DNA of 56,511 nucleotides from NCBI GenBank assembly GCA_012514315.1, contig JAAZAN010000013.1:1-56511 (forward strand), given 5' to 3'. The notes below the pieces were generated by a model. It saw nothing but the letters and a program-made list of their open reading frames with translations, was not told the origin of the DNA and made no database searches. The translations under genes were made by a program, and so were the position numbers. This stretch comes from Chloroflexota bacterium (GTDB taxonomy: Bacteria; Chloroflexota; Anaerolineae; B4-G1). How positions within the stretch are numbered: position 1 is the stretch's first letter; the number at the start of each line of letters is the position of its first letter. Shown in pieces: positions 1 through 9,004 of the stretch.

Positions 1-31
1 ATTCGACTCATCGGCGTACCCTCCCTTTTTG

Positions 32-123
32 GGTATGATTCTCTCATGAGTCAACGATTACACCATGGTATCCTTCTCTCGTGAGTCAACGATACTCCCA
101 TAGTATCTTTTTTAGTGAGTCAA
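32..123. repeat. Three tandem imperfect 35-bp direct repeats upstream of the hybrid kinase
   Basis: The word GTAT recurs at 33, 68 and 103, exactly 35 bp apart. It is followed by a pyrimidine-rich stretch and then TGAGTCAA at 47, 82 and 116; the first two copies continue as TGAGTCAACGAT. A weaker fourth copy (GACTCATCG near 5-13) may lie at the window edge. The last copy ends about 10 bp before the putative -35 box at 133, which suits a regulator-binding array. The spacing is too short for a CRISPR array. Confidence 0.7.
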
Positions 124-132
124 TTCGAAGGC

Positions 133-160
133 TTGACTGCGACCCTTTTCAGCGTATACT
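133..160 (+). promoter_or_regulatory. Putative sigma-70 promoter of the hybrid kinase-lipoprotein operon
   Basis: TTGACT at 133-138 and TATACT at 155-160 are separated by 16 bp. The start codon at 252 leaves a leader of about 85 nt. The 35-bp repeats end immediately upstream. Confidence 0.6.
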
Positions 161-251
161 GTCGATGCTCCCGACGAGGTGCGGTTGGCGGTGTGATCAC
201 GTCGGATAGTGGGCTTGTATCGGTGGTCAGTGAGGTGGAGCCACGGCGACA

Positions 252-3068
252 ATGAGACAGATCCTCATAGTGGACGATGACCTGCAGATGCTCGAGCTGC
301 AGGCCCGTGTGTTGATCGACGCTGGATACAGTGTATCTACAGCTGAGACAGTGGCCGATGCGCTGCGAATGTTGGACGGAGAGCAGCCAGACCTGGTTCT
401 TCTTGACGTGGTTCTGCCCGACGGCGATGGTATTGACTTGTGCCGACAGATCAAGTCCAGATCAGGTATGATGTACGTCTTTGTTGTCCTGGTGTCCGGG
501 ATACGCAGCGGGACGGAGGACTCTGCCGTTGGGCTTGAGGCGGGCGCAGATGGGTTCATCGCTCGTCCCATCTCGAACCGAGAGCTGGTGGCCCGGATCG
601 AGTCGCTGTTGCGGATCCGCGATGCTCAGGTTGAGGCGCAGCTGCGAGCCCGTCAGCAGGCTGCGATTGCGCAATTGGGCCAGATGGCGCTAGACGTGAC
701 CTCTCTGGAGGACCTATTCCACGAAGCTGTGCGGTCGGTCGCGTGTGTACTTGAGGCGCCGCACTGCGCTGTGTTGGAGTCAGACCCGAGTTGCCGGCAG
801 CTCGCGCTGACCGCGGGCGTTGGTTGGGGAGCTGGTCAGGTTGGGTACGTGGCATTGGACGTTGAGCCGGGATCACAGGCCGGATATGCACTGGCGGCTG
901 ACGCGCCCGTGGTCGTGACGGATCTCAGTCAAGAGACCCGATTCACGGTCGCGCCGCTACTCAGTGAGCACAAGCTGACCAGCGGAGTCACTCTGGCCAT
1001 TCCTGGCAGGGATGAGCCATTTGGGCTGTTTTTGGCCTTCTCCGAGGCACACCGGCGGTTCACTGGTCAGGATGTCAGCTTCCTCGAAGCGGTAGTCAAC
1101 GTCTTGGCCGCAGCCGTTCAGCACTCGGAGGCCGAGGAGGCGCTTCGGCGCGAACGCGATCGAGCTCAGCGGTACCTGGATATTGCTGGCGTGATCATGC
1201 TGGTGTTTGACCCATGTGGTACAATCCAGATGATCAACCGTCAGGGTTGCCAGGTGCTGGGATACCCGGATGACGCGCTGATCGGATCGAACTGGTTTGA
1301 CGTGTGTCTACCAAGCCGGGTGCGAGAGGATGTGCGTGCAGCGTTGCTCGACGTGATCTCAGGTCACTATGGGCGCTATCATACCTACGAGAACCCGATT
1401 CTCACTGCATGGGGTGAGGAGCGGATCATCTCGTGGCGCAATGCAGTGCTCACTAACGACAGTGGTACGCCGACAGGCCTGCTGGCATCAGGGACCGATG
1501 TGACGGAGCAGCGGCGAGCGGAGACTGAACGGGCGCGATTTGCCGAGCGGATGCGCGAACAGGTTCAGCGGATACAAAGGACCATTGATGCGGTCCCGGA
1601 GGGAGTCCTTCTGTTCAAGCGGGATGGGACTGTCTTACTCGGAAACTCCACCGGTGACAGCGCGCTGGCGCTGCTGGGTGGGATTGGGGTCGGCGGAGTT
1701 CTGACTCACCTGGGTGACCAGTCGCTGGCTACCCTCCTCTCGCCATCACCGCATGGACTATGGCATCAGGTGACCTTGGGATCGAGTGATCCTCGAACGT
1801 TCGAGGTGATCGCGCGACCTATCGATGCTGGTCCCGAGGCCGATGAGTGGGTGATGGTTGTACGGGACGTAACAGAACAACGCGAGATTCAGAACCGCAC
1901 ACAGCACCAGGAGCGGCTGGCAGCAGTCGGCCAACTGGCTGGTGGGGTTGCTCACGACTTCAACAACCTGCTGACAACGATCATGCTCAACGCCCAGGTG
2001 TCCCTGGCCCAGCCGAACCTGAGTCCGATCGTGTCGCGAGGGCTTGAATCAATCCTGAACGAGTCCCGCCAAGCGGCCCAGCTTGTGCAGCAGATACTGG
2101 ACTTCAGCCGGCGCTCGCCTCTCACTGTGGAACCGGTTGACCTTGGCACTGTGGTTCATGACACCCTCGTCGTGCTGAGGCGCACGATTCCAGAGACCGT
2201 ACAGATCAGGACGGAGTTCGGCGATGGGCCGTTCGTCGTGCAGGCGGACTCGACGCGTATGCGGCAGGTGTTGACAAATCTTGTGCTCAACGCGCGCGAC
2301 GCGATGGCCGGAGGTGGGGTCCTGCGCATTGGTCTGAAGCGGGTATCCGCTGATCCGGGTGGTGTGCCTCGGTCGCCGGGCGTGGAGCCGGGGGAGTGGA
2401 TCTGTCTGACCGTGACTGATTCGGGAACGGGTATCCCCGCGTCTGCTCTACCCCACATGTTCGAGCCCTTCTTTACGACCAAGCCATCGGGCCAGGGAAC
2501 GGGACTCGGACTGGCCCAGGTCTATGGGATCGTCGTTCAGCACCGCGGTCGCGTAGATGTGAAGACCGAACAGGGGAGGGGAACGACGTTCTCTGCGTAT
2601 CTGCCTGCGTGGAGCGGCACATCAGTGGACAGCGCAGGTATGAGATCAACAGCGCATACACCTAGCGGGCATGGGGAGACGGTCCTGTTGGTCGAAGATC
2701 AGCAGCGCTTGCGCGAAATGGGACGCGATGTCCTGGAGGCGCTCGGGTACCGCGTGCTGACTGCTGCTGAGGGACACGCAGCGCTGGATCAGTACCGGCG
2801 GGATAGCTCGATCAACGTGATCCTGACCGACATTGTTATGCCGGGGATGGGCGGCCGCGAGCTTCTGCGAGCGGTGCAGACGCTCGACCCTCAGGCGCGG
2901 GTGCTGGGGATGACGGGCTACTTGATGGGCGAGGATGAGGCAGCGGTGCAGAATGAAGGATTCTTGAGGATCATCCGGAAACCATTCGATGTCGCAGAGC
3001 TGGGCGAGGCGATCCGGTATGCGCTGGACGTCCCCAATGACGCGCACCAGGCAGGGAGAGACGAATGA
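252..3068 (+). CDS. Hybrid sensor histidine kinase, REC-GAF-PAS-PAS-HisKA-HATPase-REC
   Basis: Soluble 938-residue hybrid kinase with no membrane segment. The N-terminal receiver (1-120) has acidic pocket DDD8-10, Asp52 in LLDVVLP and the Pro of ARPIS. A GAF-like domain (about 140-295) and two PAS-like domains (about 303-425 and 435-545) follow. The dimerisation helix carries His568 in VAHDFNNLL. The ATPase domain has an N box near 676-680, DSGTG at 723-727 and GTGLGL. A C-terminal receiver has Asp860 in LTDIVMPG. The His box belongs to the NtrB-like class that often works in phosphorelays. The protein has no DNA-binding output domain and no regulator gene sits next to it, so its phosphate must pass to a partner elsewhere. 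The stop overlaps the next start as ATGA, which suggests co-translation with the lipoprotein. The inducing signal is unknown. Confidence 0.93.
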   Translation: MRQILIVDDDLQMLELQARVLIDAGYSVSTAETVADALRMLDGEQPDLVLLDVVLPDGDGIDLCRQIKSRSGMMYVFVVLVSGIRSGTEDSAVGLEAGADGFIARPISNRELVARIESLLRIRDAQVEAQLRARQQAAIAQLGQMALDVTSLEDLFHEAVRSVACVLEAPHCAVLESDPSCRQLALTAGVGWGAGQVGYVALDVEPGSQAGYALAADAPVVVTDLSQETRFTVAPLLSEHKLTSGVTLAIPGRDEPFGLFLAFSEAHRRFTGQDVSFLEAVVNVLAAAVQHSEAEEALRRERDRAQRYLDIAGVIMLVFDPCGTIQMINRQGCQVLGYPDDALIGSNWFDVCLPSRVREDVRAALLDVISGHYGRYHTYENPILTAWGEERIISWRNAVLTNDSGTPTGLLASGTDVTEQRRAETERARFAERMREQVQRIQRTIDAVPEGVLLFKRDGTVLLGNSTGDSALALLGGIGVGGVLTHLGDQSLATLLSPSPHGLWHQVTLGSSDPRTFEVIARPIDAGPEADEWVMVVRDVTEQREIQNRTQHQERLAAVGQLAGGVAHDFNNLLTTIMLNAQVSLAQPNLSPIVSRGLESILNESRQAAQLVQQILDFSRRSPLTVEPVDLGTVVHDTLVVLRRTIPETVQIRTEFGDGPFVVQADSTRMRQVLTNLVLNARDAMAGGGVLRIGLKRVSADPGGVPRSPGVEPGEWICLTVTDSGTGIPASALPHMFEPFFTTKPSGQGTGLGLAQVYGIVVQHRGRVDVKTEQGRGTTFSAYLPAWSGTSVDSAGMRSTAHTPSGHGETVLLVEDQQRLREMGRDVLEALGYRVLTAAEGHAALDQYRRDSSINVILTDIVMPGMGGRELLRAVQTLDPQARVLGMTGYLMGEDEAAVQNEGFLRIIRKPFDVAELGEAIRYALDVPNDAHQAGRDE

Positions 3069-4186
3069 GCAGGCTTCTAAGGCAGGTTGGGGGGATCTTG
3101 CCCGCGATTGTGCTCTTGCAGTTGGTCGTGGCTTCGTGCAGTAATCTTGCACCAGTTGAACCGACGCAGACGCCGATGGCCTTGCCTTCCGATACGCCTC
3201 TCCCGACGGCTACGACAGCGCCTACGGCTATCGCTACCCCCACGTTCACTCCATCGCCTATGCCCACTTTGGATCCCGATGTCATTCGTACCACTGTGAG
3301 CGACGGGCAGGCAGGCTGGGTGAGTCGTGGGGTGCGGCCATTGTGCCTGCAGTGGCACGATACGGACGGCGATGGTGAACCCGAATGGGTCGGTGTATAC
3401 CACCAGACTGGCGAGAAGCCCCAACTGCGTGCGTTCGTTCTGGATGGTGATGCGTGGCACGACCTGTTCCCACTGGAGAAGGCGAAGTATGGCCTCGGTC
3501 AATATGCCACGTGTGAGCTTGAGGTGCGCGATGCAACCGGTGATGGACGCGTAGAGATACTCGTGTGGGGCTATGCGGAGACGAATACGACGCTGCTGCA
3601 CATCTTTGTATGGGATGGTTCTGGTTACACGCTGGTGGCGCCGTTTGAGGGACCTGTGGGTGTACGGATGGAGGACAGGGATGGCGATCTGATCGACGAG
3701 GTCGTGCTGCGGTACAGGATGGAGGGCGACCTGGTGTGGGAGCCTGTGTACACGTGGGATGGGTCGAACTATGGCTGGACCTGGGAGCGGTATGGCTGGT
3801 TCTACCCCGGCCGGCCGCACGTCTACCGCACCGACACACCCGAGCGAGCAGTCATTGCGTTCTACCTTGCGTTGGGTGATCGCGATTTGCCGGCGGCGTT
3901 CGGGCTACTGAGTGGGCCCGCGCAGGCGAACCAATCGTACGAGGCATGGGTGGCCGGCTATGCCACCACAGTCGCTGTTGAGGCCGGAGCGGTGAGCCAG
4001 ATTGAGAGCGGCGAGGGCAGTGCGACCGTAGCTTGTCACGTACGGGCATATGACAACATCGACGGACGTGTTGTGTCGACGCTGTGGGATGTGAAATGGA
4101 CGCTCGTCGGTTCGGAGGCCGGGTGGCGTCTGTCGTCCGCGGCCGGTACCGTGCTTGAGCGGCGGGAGGTGGCGTACTACCAGTAG
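3065..4186 (+). CDS. Lipoprotein with Thr/Pro linker and DxDxDG (FG-GAP/VCBS-like) repeats
   Basis: Exported lipoprotein of 373 residues. A hydrophobic signal (8-24) ends in the lipobox VAS-Cys25. A Thr/Pro-rich tether runs to about residue 68. The folded part carries repeated acidic loops DTDGDGEPE, DATGDGRVE and DRDGDLIDE, each followed by a hydrophobic strand; this is the calcium-binding style of FG-GAP/VCBS blades. The last third (from about 255) resembles small NTF2-like or SnoaL-like domains, but I am not sure of that. The gene overlaps the hybrid kinase by four bases, so the two are probably made together. A role as surface sensor or ligand partner of the kinase is inference from the coupling only. 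Confidence 0.85.
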   Translation: MSRLLRQVGGILPAIVLLQLVVASCSNLAPVEPTQTPMALPSDTPLPTATTAPTAIATPTFTPSPMPTLDPDVIRTTVSDGQAGWVSRGVRPLCLQWHDTDGDGEPEWVGVYHQTGEKPQLRAFVLDGDAWHDLFPLEKAKYGLGQYATCELEVRDATGDGRVEILVWGYAETNTTLLHIFVWDGSGYTLVAPFEGPVGVRMEDRDGDLIDEVVLRYRMEGDLVWEPVYTWDGSNYGWTWERYGWFYPGRPHVYRTDTPERAVIAFYLALGDRDLPAAFGLLSGPAQANQSYEAWVAGYATTVAVEAGAVSQIESGEGSATVACHVRAYDNIDGRVVSTLWDVKWTLVGSEAGWRLSSAAGTVLERREVAYYQ

Positions 4187-4250
4187 CCTGATACAATTCG
4201 TTTCAGGTTAAGCGTGGACGGGGTCGCCAGGCGTAGTCATTGGTCTGGCG

Positions 4251-5639
4251 GTGATTATGGAGGATTGGTGTACGGAAGGGAGGAGAGCGATCGCCAGAGA
4301 ACCTGAACCCACCGGTGCGCCTGAGGAACGAGCGCTGCTAGTCGGGGTTGAGCTCTATGAGCCTGGAGTGACGTTATCGAATGTGGAGTGGCCAGTTGCC
4401 GATTCGCTTGCTGAACTGGAGCGGCTGGCTGAAACCGCTGGCCTGGTGGTAGTTGGACACTTGACCCAGCGTCTAGAGCGTCCGAATAGCGCGACATTCA
4501 TCGGGGCTGGCAAGGTGGCCGAACTGTCAGATGCTGTTGAGGAGTCAGCGGCGAATGTTGTACTGTTCGATGACGAGCTCTCGCCGCGGCATCAGCGGGA
4601 GTTGGAGCGCATTCTGGGTGAGCGCGTGAAGGTGCTGGATCGCACGGCGCTGATCTTGGATATCTTCGCTCAGCATGCCAGAACGCGGGAAGGGGCCCTG
4701 CAGGTCGAGTTGGCCCAGTACGAATATCGACTGCCTCGGCTGACTCGGGCGTGGACGCACCTGGCGCGTCAGGCCGGTGGTCGAGCGGGCGGCGCCACCG
4801 GAGGGGTTGGGGTACGCGGCCCTGGTGAGACGCAGTTGGAGACCGACCGGCGAGTCATCAATCGGCGTATCGCACGCATCCGGCGAGAGCTGGAAGGTGT
4901 TAGAGAACACCGCGGCCGGCACCGAGCGCGTCGGCGCCTTACGGGTGTGCCGACGGTAGCCATCGTGGGATATACCAATGCCGGCAAGTCAACGTTGCTG
5001 AACCGATTGGCTGACGCCAGTGTCCTGGCGGTCGATCAGCTATTTGCGACACTGGACCCCACAACAAGGCGCATCTCACTACCCGGGGGTGGCGAAGTTC
5101 TTTTCACCGATACGGTGGGTTTCATTCAAAAACTTCCGACTCAGTTGGTGGCTGCGTTCCGTGCCACACTGGAGGAAGTGACTGAGGCTGATCTCCTGAT
5201 GCACGTCGTCGATGTCACCCATCCCCAGATGGTGCGCCAGGCCGCAGCGGTCTTCGAAACGTTGGAGGAACTTGGCGCGGCAGGTCGCCCGATGGTGACT
5301 GCGCTGAACAAGATCGATCGCCTGCAGGACGCCGCTGTCGCGTTGGCCGACTGGAGTCATTTCGTGAATCGCGTGTCGATTTCGGCGTTGACGGGGGAGG
5401 GAATCGACGAGTTGCTCGCGCGAATCGCGCAGGCGCTGGAGGCCCAGATGGTGTGGGTCGATGTGGTCATCCCGTATCGCCACGGAGAGCTGGTCGCGGA
5501 CTTTCATCGGCGTGGGTTAGTTGAGCGGGAGGAGTACGTGCAGGAAGGGACGCACATCACCGGCCGTGTTCCGACCGCGTTGGCCGGGAGATTGGGGGTG
5601 GAGACCGGCGATCCGATCGAGGTGGACATTTCTGACTGA
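4251..5639 (+). CDS. hflX: GTPase HflX
   Basis: HflX is a ribosome-associated GTPase that splits or rescues stalled 70S particles, notably under heat stress. The N-terminal domain (about 25-185) has the typical VGVEL start, the FIGAGKVAEL segment and the Gly-rich GVGVRGPGETQLE linker, followed by a basic helical stretch. The G domain shows G1 GYTNAGKS (240-247), a G2 Thr in FATLDPT, G3 DTVG (287-290) and G4 NKID (353-356). The length of about 460 residues is normal. The start is uncertain: GTG at 4251 and ATG at 4257 both lack a clear ribosome site, while a good GGGAGGAGAG lies just inside the frame near 4279 with no ATG, GTG or TTG behind it. It converges on rel. Confidence 0.93.
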   Translation: MIMEDWCTEGRRAIAREPEPTGAPEERALLVGVELYEPGVTLSNVEWPVADSLAELERLAETAGLVVVGHLTQRLERPNSATFIGAGKVAELSDAVEESAANVVLFDDELSPRHQRELERILGERVKVLDRTALILDIFAQHARTREGALQVELAQYEYRLPRLTRAWTHLARQAGGRAGGATGGVGVRGPGETQLETDRRVINRRIARIRRELEGVREHRGRHRARRRLTGVPTVAIVGYTNAGKSTLLNRLADASVLAVDQLFATLDPTTRRISLPGGGEVLFTDTVGFIQKLPTQLVAAFRATLEEVTEADLLMHVVDVTHPQMVRQAAAVFETLEELGAAGRPMVTALNKIDRLQDAAVALADWSHFVNRVSISALTGEGIDELLARIAQALEAQMVWVDVVIPYRHGELVADFHRRGLVEREEYVQEGTHITGRVPTALAGRLGVETGDPIEVDISD

Positions 5640-5716
5640 CGTCGTCCTGCTCAGTCGTGTGATGGGGCTTGCGAAAAGGGCAGGGCTATGCTGGATGTGA
5701 CAGGGCAGGTCGTGAC

Positions 5717-7912
5717 CTATCCTGTATGACGATGCGCATCAATGACGTTCGGCAGTCGGTCGATCTTCGTCAGGACCCGACTGAGCTGAGCGATATCGTT
5801 GACCTCGATCGTGATATACAGTTTGGCGATATTCGTCCGACGGTCCGGGCTTACCGCTGAGCGCCCGATATTGATGTTCTCACTGCTGATGATGCCCGAT
5901 ATCTCGTGCAGCAGGCCTGTGCGATCATACGCGGAGATCTCGAGCGTTACTGGTATGGTCTCCTGGTGCTTGCCCCACGTGACCTCGATCAGTCGATCAT
6001 CATCTCGCAGCCCCAGGATGCTCGGGCAATCCCTCCGATGAACGGTAACGCCACGCCCGCGAGTGACGTACCCGATGATATCATCGCCGGGAAGTGGGTG
6101 GCAGCACTTGGCCAACCGTGTAAGCAGTCCTCCAGTTCCCTGTACCTGGATGCCTTCGACTGTCTCTGAAGAGGCAGGGGGTCGCGGAATGATTGGTAGC
6201 TCCTCCGCTTCTTGCTTCTGAGGCTGGATCTGAGCAATCCTGTTGGCGATCTGATTGCTATTGATGTCGCCAAATCCGACAGCAGCGTGAAAGTCATCAA
6301 TGCTTCTGTAGTCGAACAGACGCGCGACCGTCTCGTGGCTGATCTGCTCTAGACCGAGCCGCTTCAGTTCGCGCTCTACGCTCTCACGACCCTGGATGAT
6401 ATTCTGTTCGCGATCCTGCCGGCGGAACCATTGGCGTATCTTGCTTCGGGCGCGTGTTGTTTTTGTGTAGCCAAGAGCGGGATTGAGCCAGTCACGACTC
6501 GGTGCGCTCTTCTTGCCTGTGATGATCTCAACGCGATCTCCGGTATGAAGCGGTTGATCGAGTCGGCCCCATTTATCATTGATTCGGGCGCCGCGCGCCC
6601 TATGACCGATCTCCGTATGAACGTGGTAGGCGAAATCGATCGGCGTAGCGCCAACCGGCAGATCGATCAGTTTGCCTTTGGGTGTGAAGACATAGACGCG
6701 ATCCTGGAACACGTCAGTCCTCATAGCGTCCAGGAACTCGCTGGCATCCGTGACCTCCTGGCGCCAGTCCATCATTGAGCGCAGCCACGCGATACGGCGG
6801 TCGAAGGCCTCGTCCTGTTGTCCCCCCTTCTCCTTGTATTTCCAGTGAGCGGCTACTCCGAACTCGGCGATGCGGTGCATCTCGTGCGTACGGATCTGGA
6901 CCTCGAGGGCTTTGCCATCCTCGCCGATCACGGCTGTATGGAGGCTCTGGTAGAGGTTGTCCTTAGGCGTAGCGATGTAGTCGTCGAATTCTCCGGGGAC
7001 GGGCTTCCAAAGCCCGTGAACGATCCCCAACACGTGGTAGCAATCGGGGATGGCCTGAGTGAGGACACGTATGCCTCGGATATCGTAGATCTGGCTGAAG
7101 GGTACGTGTTTGCGCTGCATCTTGCCGTAGATGCTATAGATGTGCTTGGGGCGTCCAGTTAGCTCGGCATCGATGCCTTGCTCCTTGAGTTGCCGCTCCA
7201 GAATCTCTATGTGATGTTGTATGCTCTTCTCACGCTCTGTCCGACGCTGCTCAACGAACGACGCGATCTCATTGTAGGTGTCGGGGTCGGTGTACCGCAG
7301 GCTCAGGTCTTCCAGTTCCCATTTCCACTGCCATACGCCGAGGCGGTTGGCGAGGGGGGCAAAGATGTCCATCGTCTCGCGGGCATACGATACCTGACGA
7401 TCCGGCGGAAGACCGTCCAGCGTACGCATGTTGTGTAATCGGTCCGCCAGCTTAATGATCACAACGCGGACGTCCTCCGCCATCGCCATGAACATCTTGC
7501 GTAGGCTCTCCGACTCACGCTCATCGCGGGCCTTCTCGCTCTGGTCGCTGAAGCGATCGATGCGCCTCTGCTCGATCTGGTCGAGTTTGGTGACACCGTC
7601 CACGAGGCTGGCGATGCCCGGGCCGAATCGCTGGGTGATCGTATCCAGCGTGATTTCGGTCGAATCCTCCACAGTATCGTGCAGGAGCGCTGCAGCAATG
7701 GTGTCCGAGTCCATGCCGAGCTCCGCGAGCAGCAGGGCGACGGTGAGCGGGTGTTGGATGTAGTCACCGCCTGCGCGCCGCATCTGTCCGCTGTGTGCCT
7801 TTACAGCGAGCGTGTAGGCGCGTTGGATCAGGTTCCGTGCGCCGTCGGTACGTTCTGCGCGCGGAATGGTCTCAATGATCTGATCGATCGTGACCTCTGG
7901 GTATCTGGTCAT
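5717..7912 (-). CDS. rel: RelA/SpoT-family (p)ppGpp synthetase/hydrolase
   Basis: Long Rel enzyme of 731 residues that makes and probably degrades the alarmone (p)ppGpp. The hydrolase HD domain looks intact: HP at 54-55, HD78-79 in LLHDTVEDS, and KLADRLHNMRTL (154-165). The synthetase domain (about 250-370) has YDIRGIRVL and YQSLHT. The motif at 308-311 reads EFDD, the form typical of monofunctional RelA, rather than the RxKD of most bifunctional enzymes. A TGS domain (about 405-465) and a C-terminal ACT domain (about 655-731) complete the ribosome-sensing half. The gene is monocistronic and convergent with hflX. A consensus-like promoter lies 50-75 bp upstream. Confidence 0.95.
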   Translation of the reverse strand: MTRYPEVTIDQIIETIPRAERTDGARNLIQRAYTLAVKAHSGQMRRAGGDYIQHPLTVALLLAELGMDSDTIAAALLHDTVEDSTEITLDTITQRFGPGIASLVDGVTKLDQIEQRRIDRFSDQSEKARDERESESLRKMFMAMAEDVRVVIIKLADRLHNMRTLDGLPPDRQVSYARETMDIFAPLANRLGVWQWKWELEDLSLRYTDPDTYNEIASFVEQRRTEREKSIQHHIEILERQLKEQGIDAELTGRPKHIYSIYGKMQRKHVPFSQIYDIRGIRVLTQAIPDCYHVLGIVHGLWKPVPGEFDDYIATPKDNLYQSLHTAVIGEDGKALEVQIRTHEMHRIAEFGVAAHWKYKEKGGQQDEAFDRRIAWLRSMMDWRQEVTDASEFLDAMRTDVFQDRVYVFTPKGKLIDLPVGATPIDFAYHVHTEIGHRARGARINDKWGRLDQPLHTGDRVEIITGKKSAPSRDWLNPALGYTKTTRARSKIRQWFRRQDREQNIIQGRESVERELKRLGLEQISHETVARLFDYRSIDDFHAAVGFGDINSNQIANRIAQIQPQKQEAEELPIIPRPPASSETVEGIQVQGTGGLLTRLAKCCHPLPGDDIIGYVTRGRGVTVHRRDCPSILGLRDDDRLIEVTWGKHQETIPVTLEISAYDRTGLLHEISGIISSENINIGRSAVSPDRRTNIAKLYITIEVNDIAQLSRVLTKIDRLPNVIDAHRHTG

Positions 7913-7960
7913 AGGCGCTCACACGAGCCGAGGTGCGGTAGAGGGCTTAGCTACCCTAGT

Positions 7961-7988
7961 ATTGTACCCCCTGCGCGCCAGGTGTCAA
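7961..7988 (-). promoter_or_regulatory. Putative promoter of rel
   Basis: On the minus strand, TTGACA (7988 to 7983) and TACAAT (7966 to 7961) are separated by 16 bp. This predicts a leader of about 40 nt before the rel start at 7912. The rest of the 355-bp gap 7913-8267 holds a second promoter-like element on the plus strand (see 8132-8159) and nothing else I can recognise. Confidence 0.7.
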
Positions 7989-8131
7989 CGTCAATTCGCG
8001 CGCGACGGAAATCGCGGTGCACGTATGTGGCCGAACCAGCGCCGGCAGGACACATTCGGAAGTCCCACACAGGGGGCCCTTCTTGGCTGCGGGCCTTCGG
8101 CTCGACGAAGATGATAGGCGCGTGCTGGTTG

Positions 8132-8159
8132 TTGTCGCTGACTGGTATTCTGCTATACT
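8132..8159 (+). promoter_or_regulatory. Putative promoter of the cytidylate-kinase-like gene
   Basis: TATACT at 8154-8159 is preceded by TGC, an extended -10 pattern. TTGTCG at 8132-8137 lies 16 bp upstream. The -35 match is partial. The predicted leader is about 100 nt. Confidence 0.5.
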
Positions 8160-8267
8160 GATACGTGATAGGTCATCAGGCGCGGCGACGACGATGGTCC
8201 TGATGGTCGCAGCGCCTCAACACTTGGTGCTGTTGGCCACAGGCTGCGACCAAGACGGAGGTGCGGA

Positions 8268-8909
8268 ATGGCGGTCATTACGATATCGCGCGAGATGGGC
8301 AGTGAAGGCGATGTCATCGCCGATATGCTGTGCGAGGAGTTAGGCTACTGCCGGGTCGACAAGGAAGTGTTCCGCCGTATGGCTTCGGAGACTGGCCTGG
8401 ATGTTGAAGCGCTGGATTCCATGGAGCGTGAATTCACCAAACGTCCACGGTTCGTAAGTCAGGATATGACATCACTCTACCGCAAGCAGCGCAGTGCATT
8501 TGAGAAGGACCTGGTCATCACAGAGGAAGCATATGCCAGGTTCCTGCGCGAAGCGATGGAGCACCAAGCTCGCGAGGGCAATGCTGTGATTGTCGGACGT
8601 GGTGGACAGATGATCCTGAGTGATTGGCCTGGAGTGCTGCACGTCCACTTGCACGCGGGAAAGGACGTGCGAGTGCGCCGCGTGATGCGCCGGATGGGGG
8701 TTGACGAGGCAACCGCATCGCGCATGATCGATATCTCCGACGAGCAGCGCCGCCAGTATATTCGGGTGATGCACAACAATGCCAATTGGGAACGAATGCA
8801 GTACTATCATCTGGTAATTGATACTGGCAAGGTCTGTCCTGAGGTAGCCGCTGCGATTATCGTGCAGGCTGCCCGACATCGCAACTCGGGACCAGAGGAC
8901 TGTGACTAA
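8268..8909 (+). CDS. Cytidylate kinase-like family protein
   Basis: P-loop kinase of 213 residues resembling the cytidylate-kinase-like family (AAK6-like), which differs from canonical Cmk. The N-terminal ITISREMGSEGDVIA supplies a GSxGxxIA nucleotide loop. A helical lid region follows, then VIVGRGGQMIL (about residues 105-115), a family hallmark, and an Arg-rich segment VRVRRVMRRMG. Members of this family are mostly uncharacterised, so phosphorylation of a nucleoside monophosphate is a family guess. The ATG is supported by GGAGGTG a few bases upstream. The gene stands alone between rel and dnaE. Confidence 0.85.
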   Translation: MAVITISREMGSEGDVIADMLCEELGYCRVDKEVFRRMASETGLDVEALDSMEREFTKRPRFVSQDMTSLYRKQRSAFEKDLVITEEAYARFLREAMEHQAREGNAVIVGRGGQMILSDWPGVLHVHLHAGKDVRVRRVMRRMGVDEATASRMIDISDEQRRQYIRVMHNNANWERMQYYHLVIDTGKVCPEVAAAIIVQAARHRNSGPEDCD

Positions 8910-9004
8910 GGCGGCTCGAGGATATGGGTTCATTCGCCTCTTCAACTCGCCTGCCGATTGGTGAGGCGCGTAAGGAGCGATCGGAATCGTCGCGGGCCGT
9001 GCAG

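Noticed and set aside
47-58. TGAGTCA resembling a eukaryotic AP-1 site
   Set aside because: The context is bacterial; the match is coincidental within the repeat array.
32-123. Direct repeats as a CRISPR array
   Set aside because: The similarity covers most of the 35-bp unit, with no unique spacers of normal size and no cas genes.
3077-3820. Long minus-strand open frame of 247 codons
   Set aside because: It is antisense to the lipoprotein gene, has no domain-like pattern, and matches the shadow frames common in high-GC DNA.
4279-4290. GCGATCGC, the cyanobacterial HIP1 octamer
   Set aside because: A single copy; it is not repeated in the window, so it carries no taxonomic signal.
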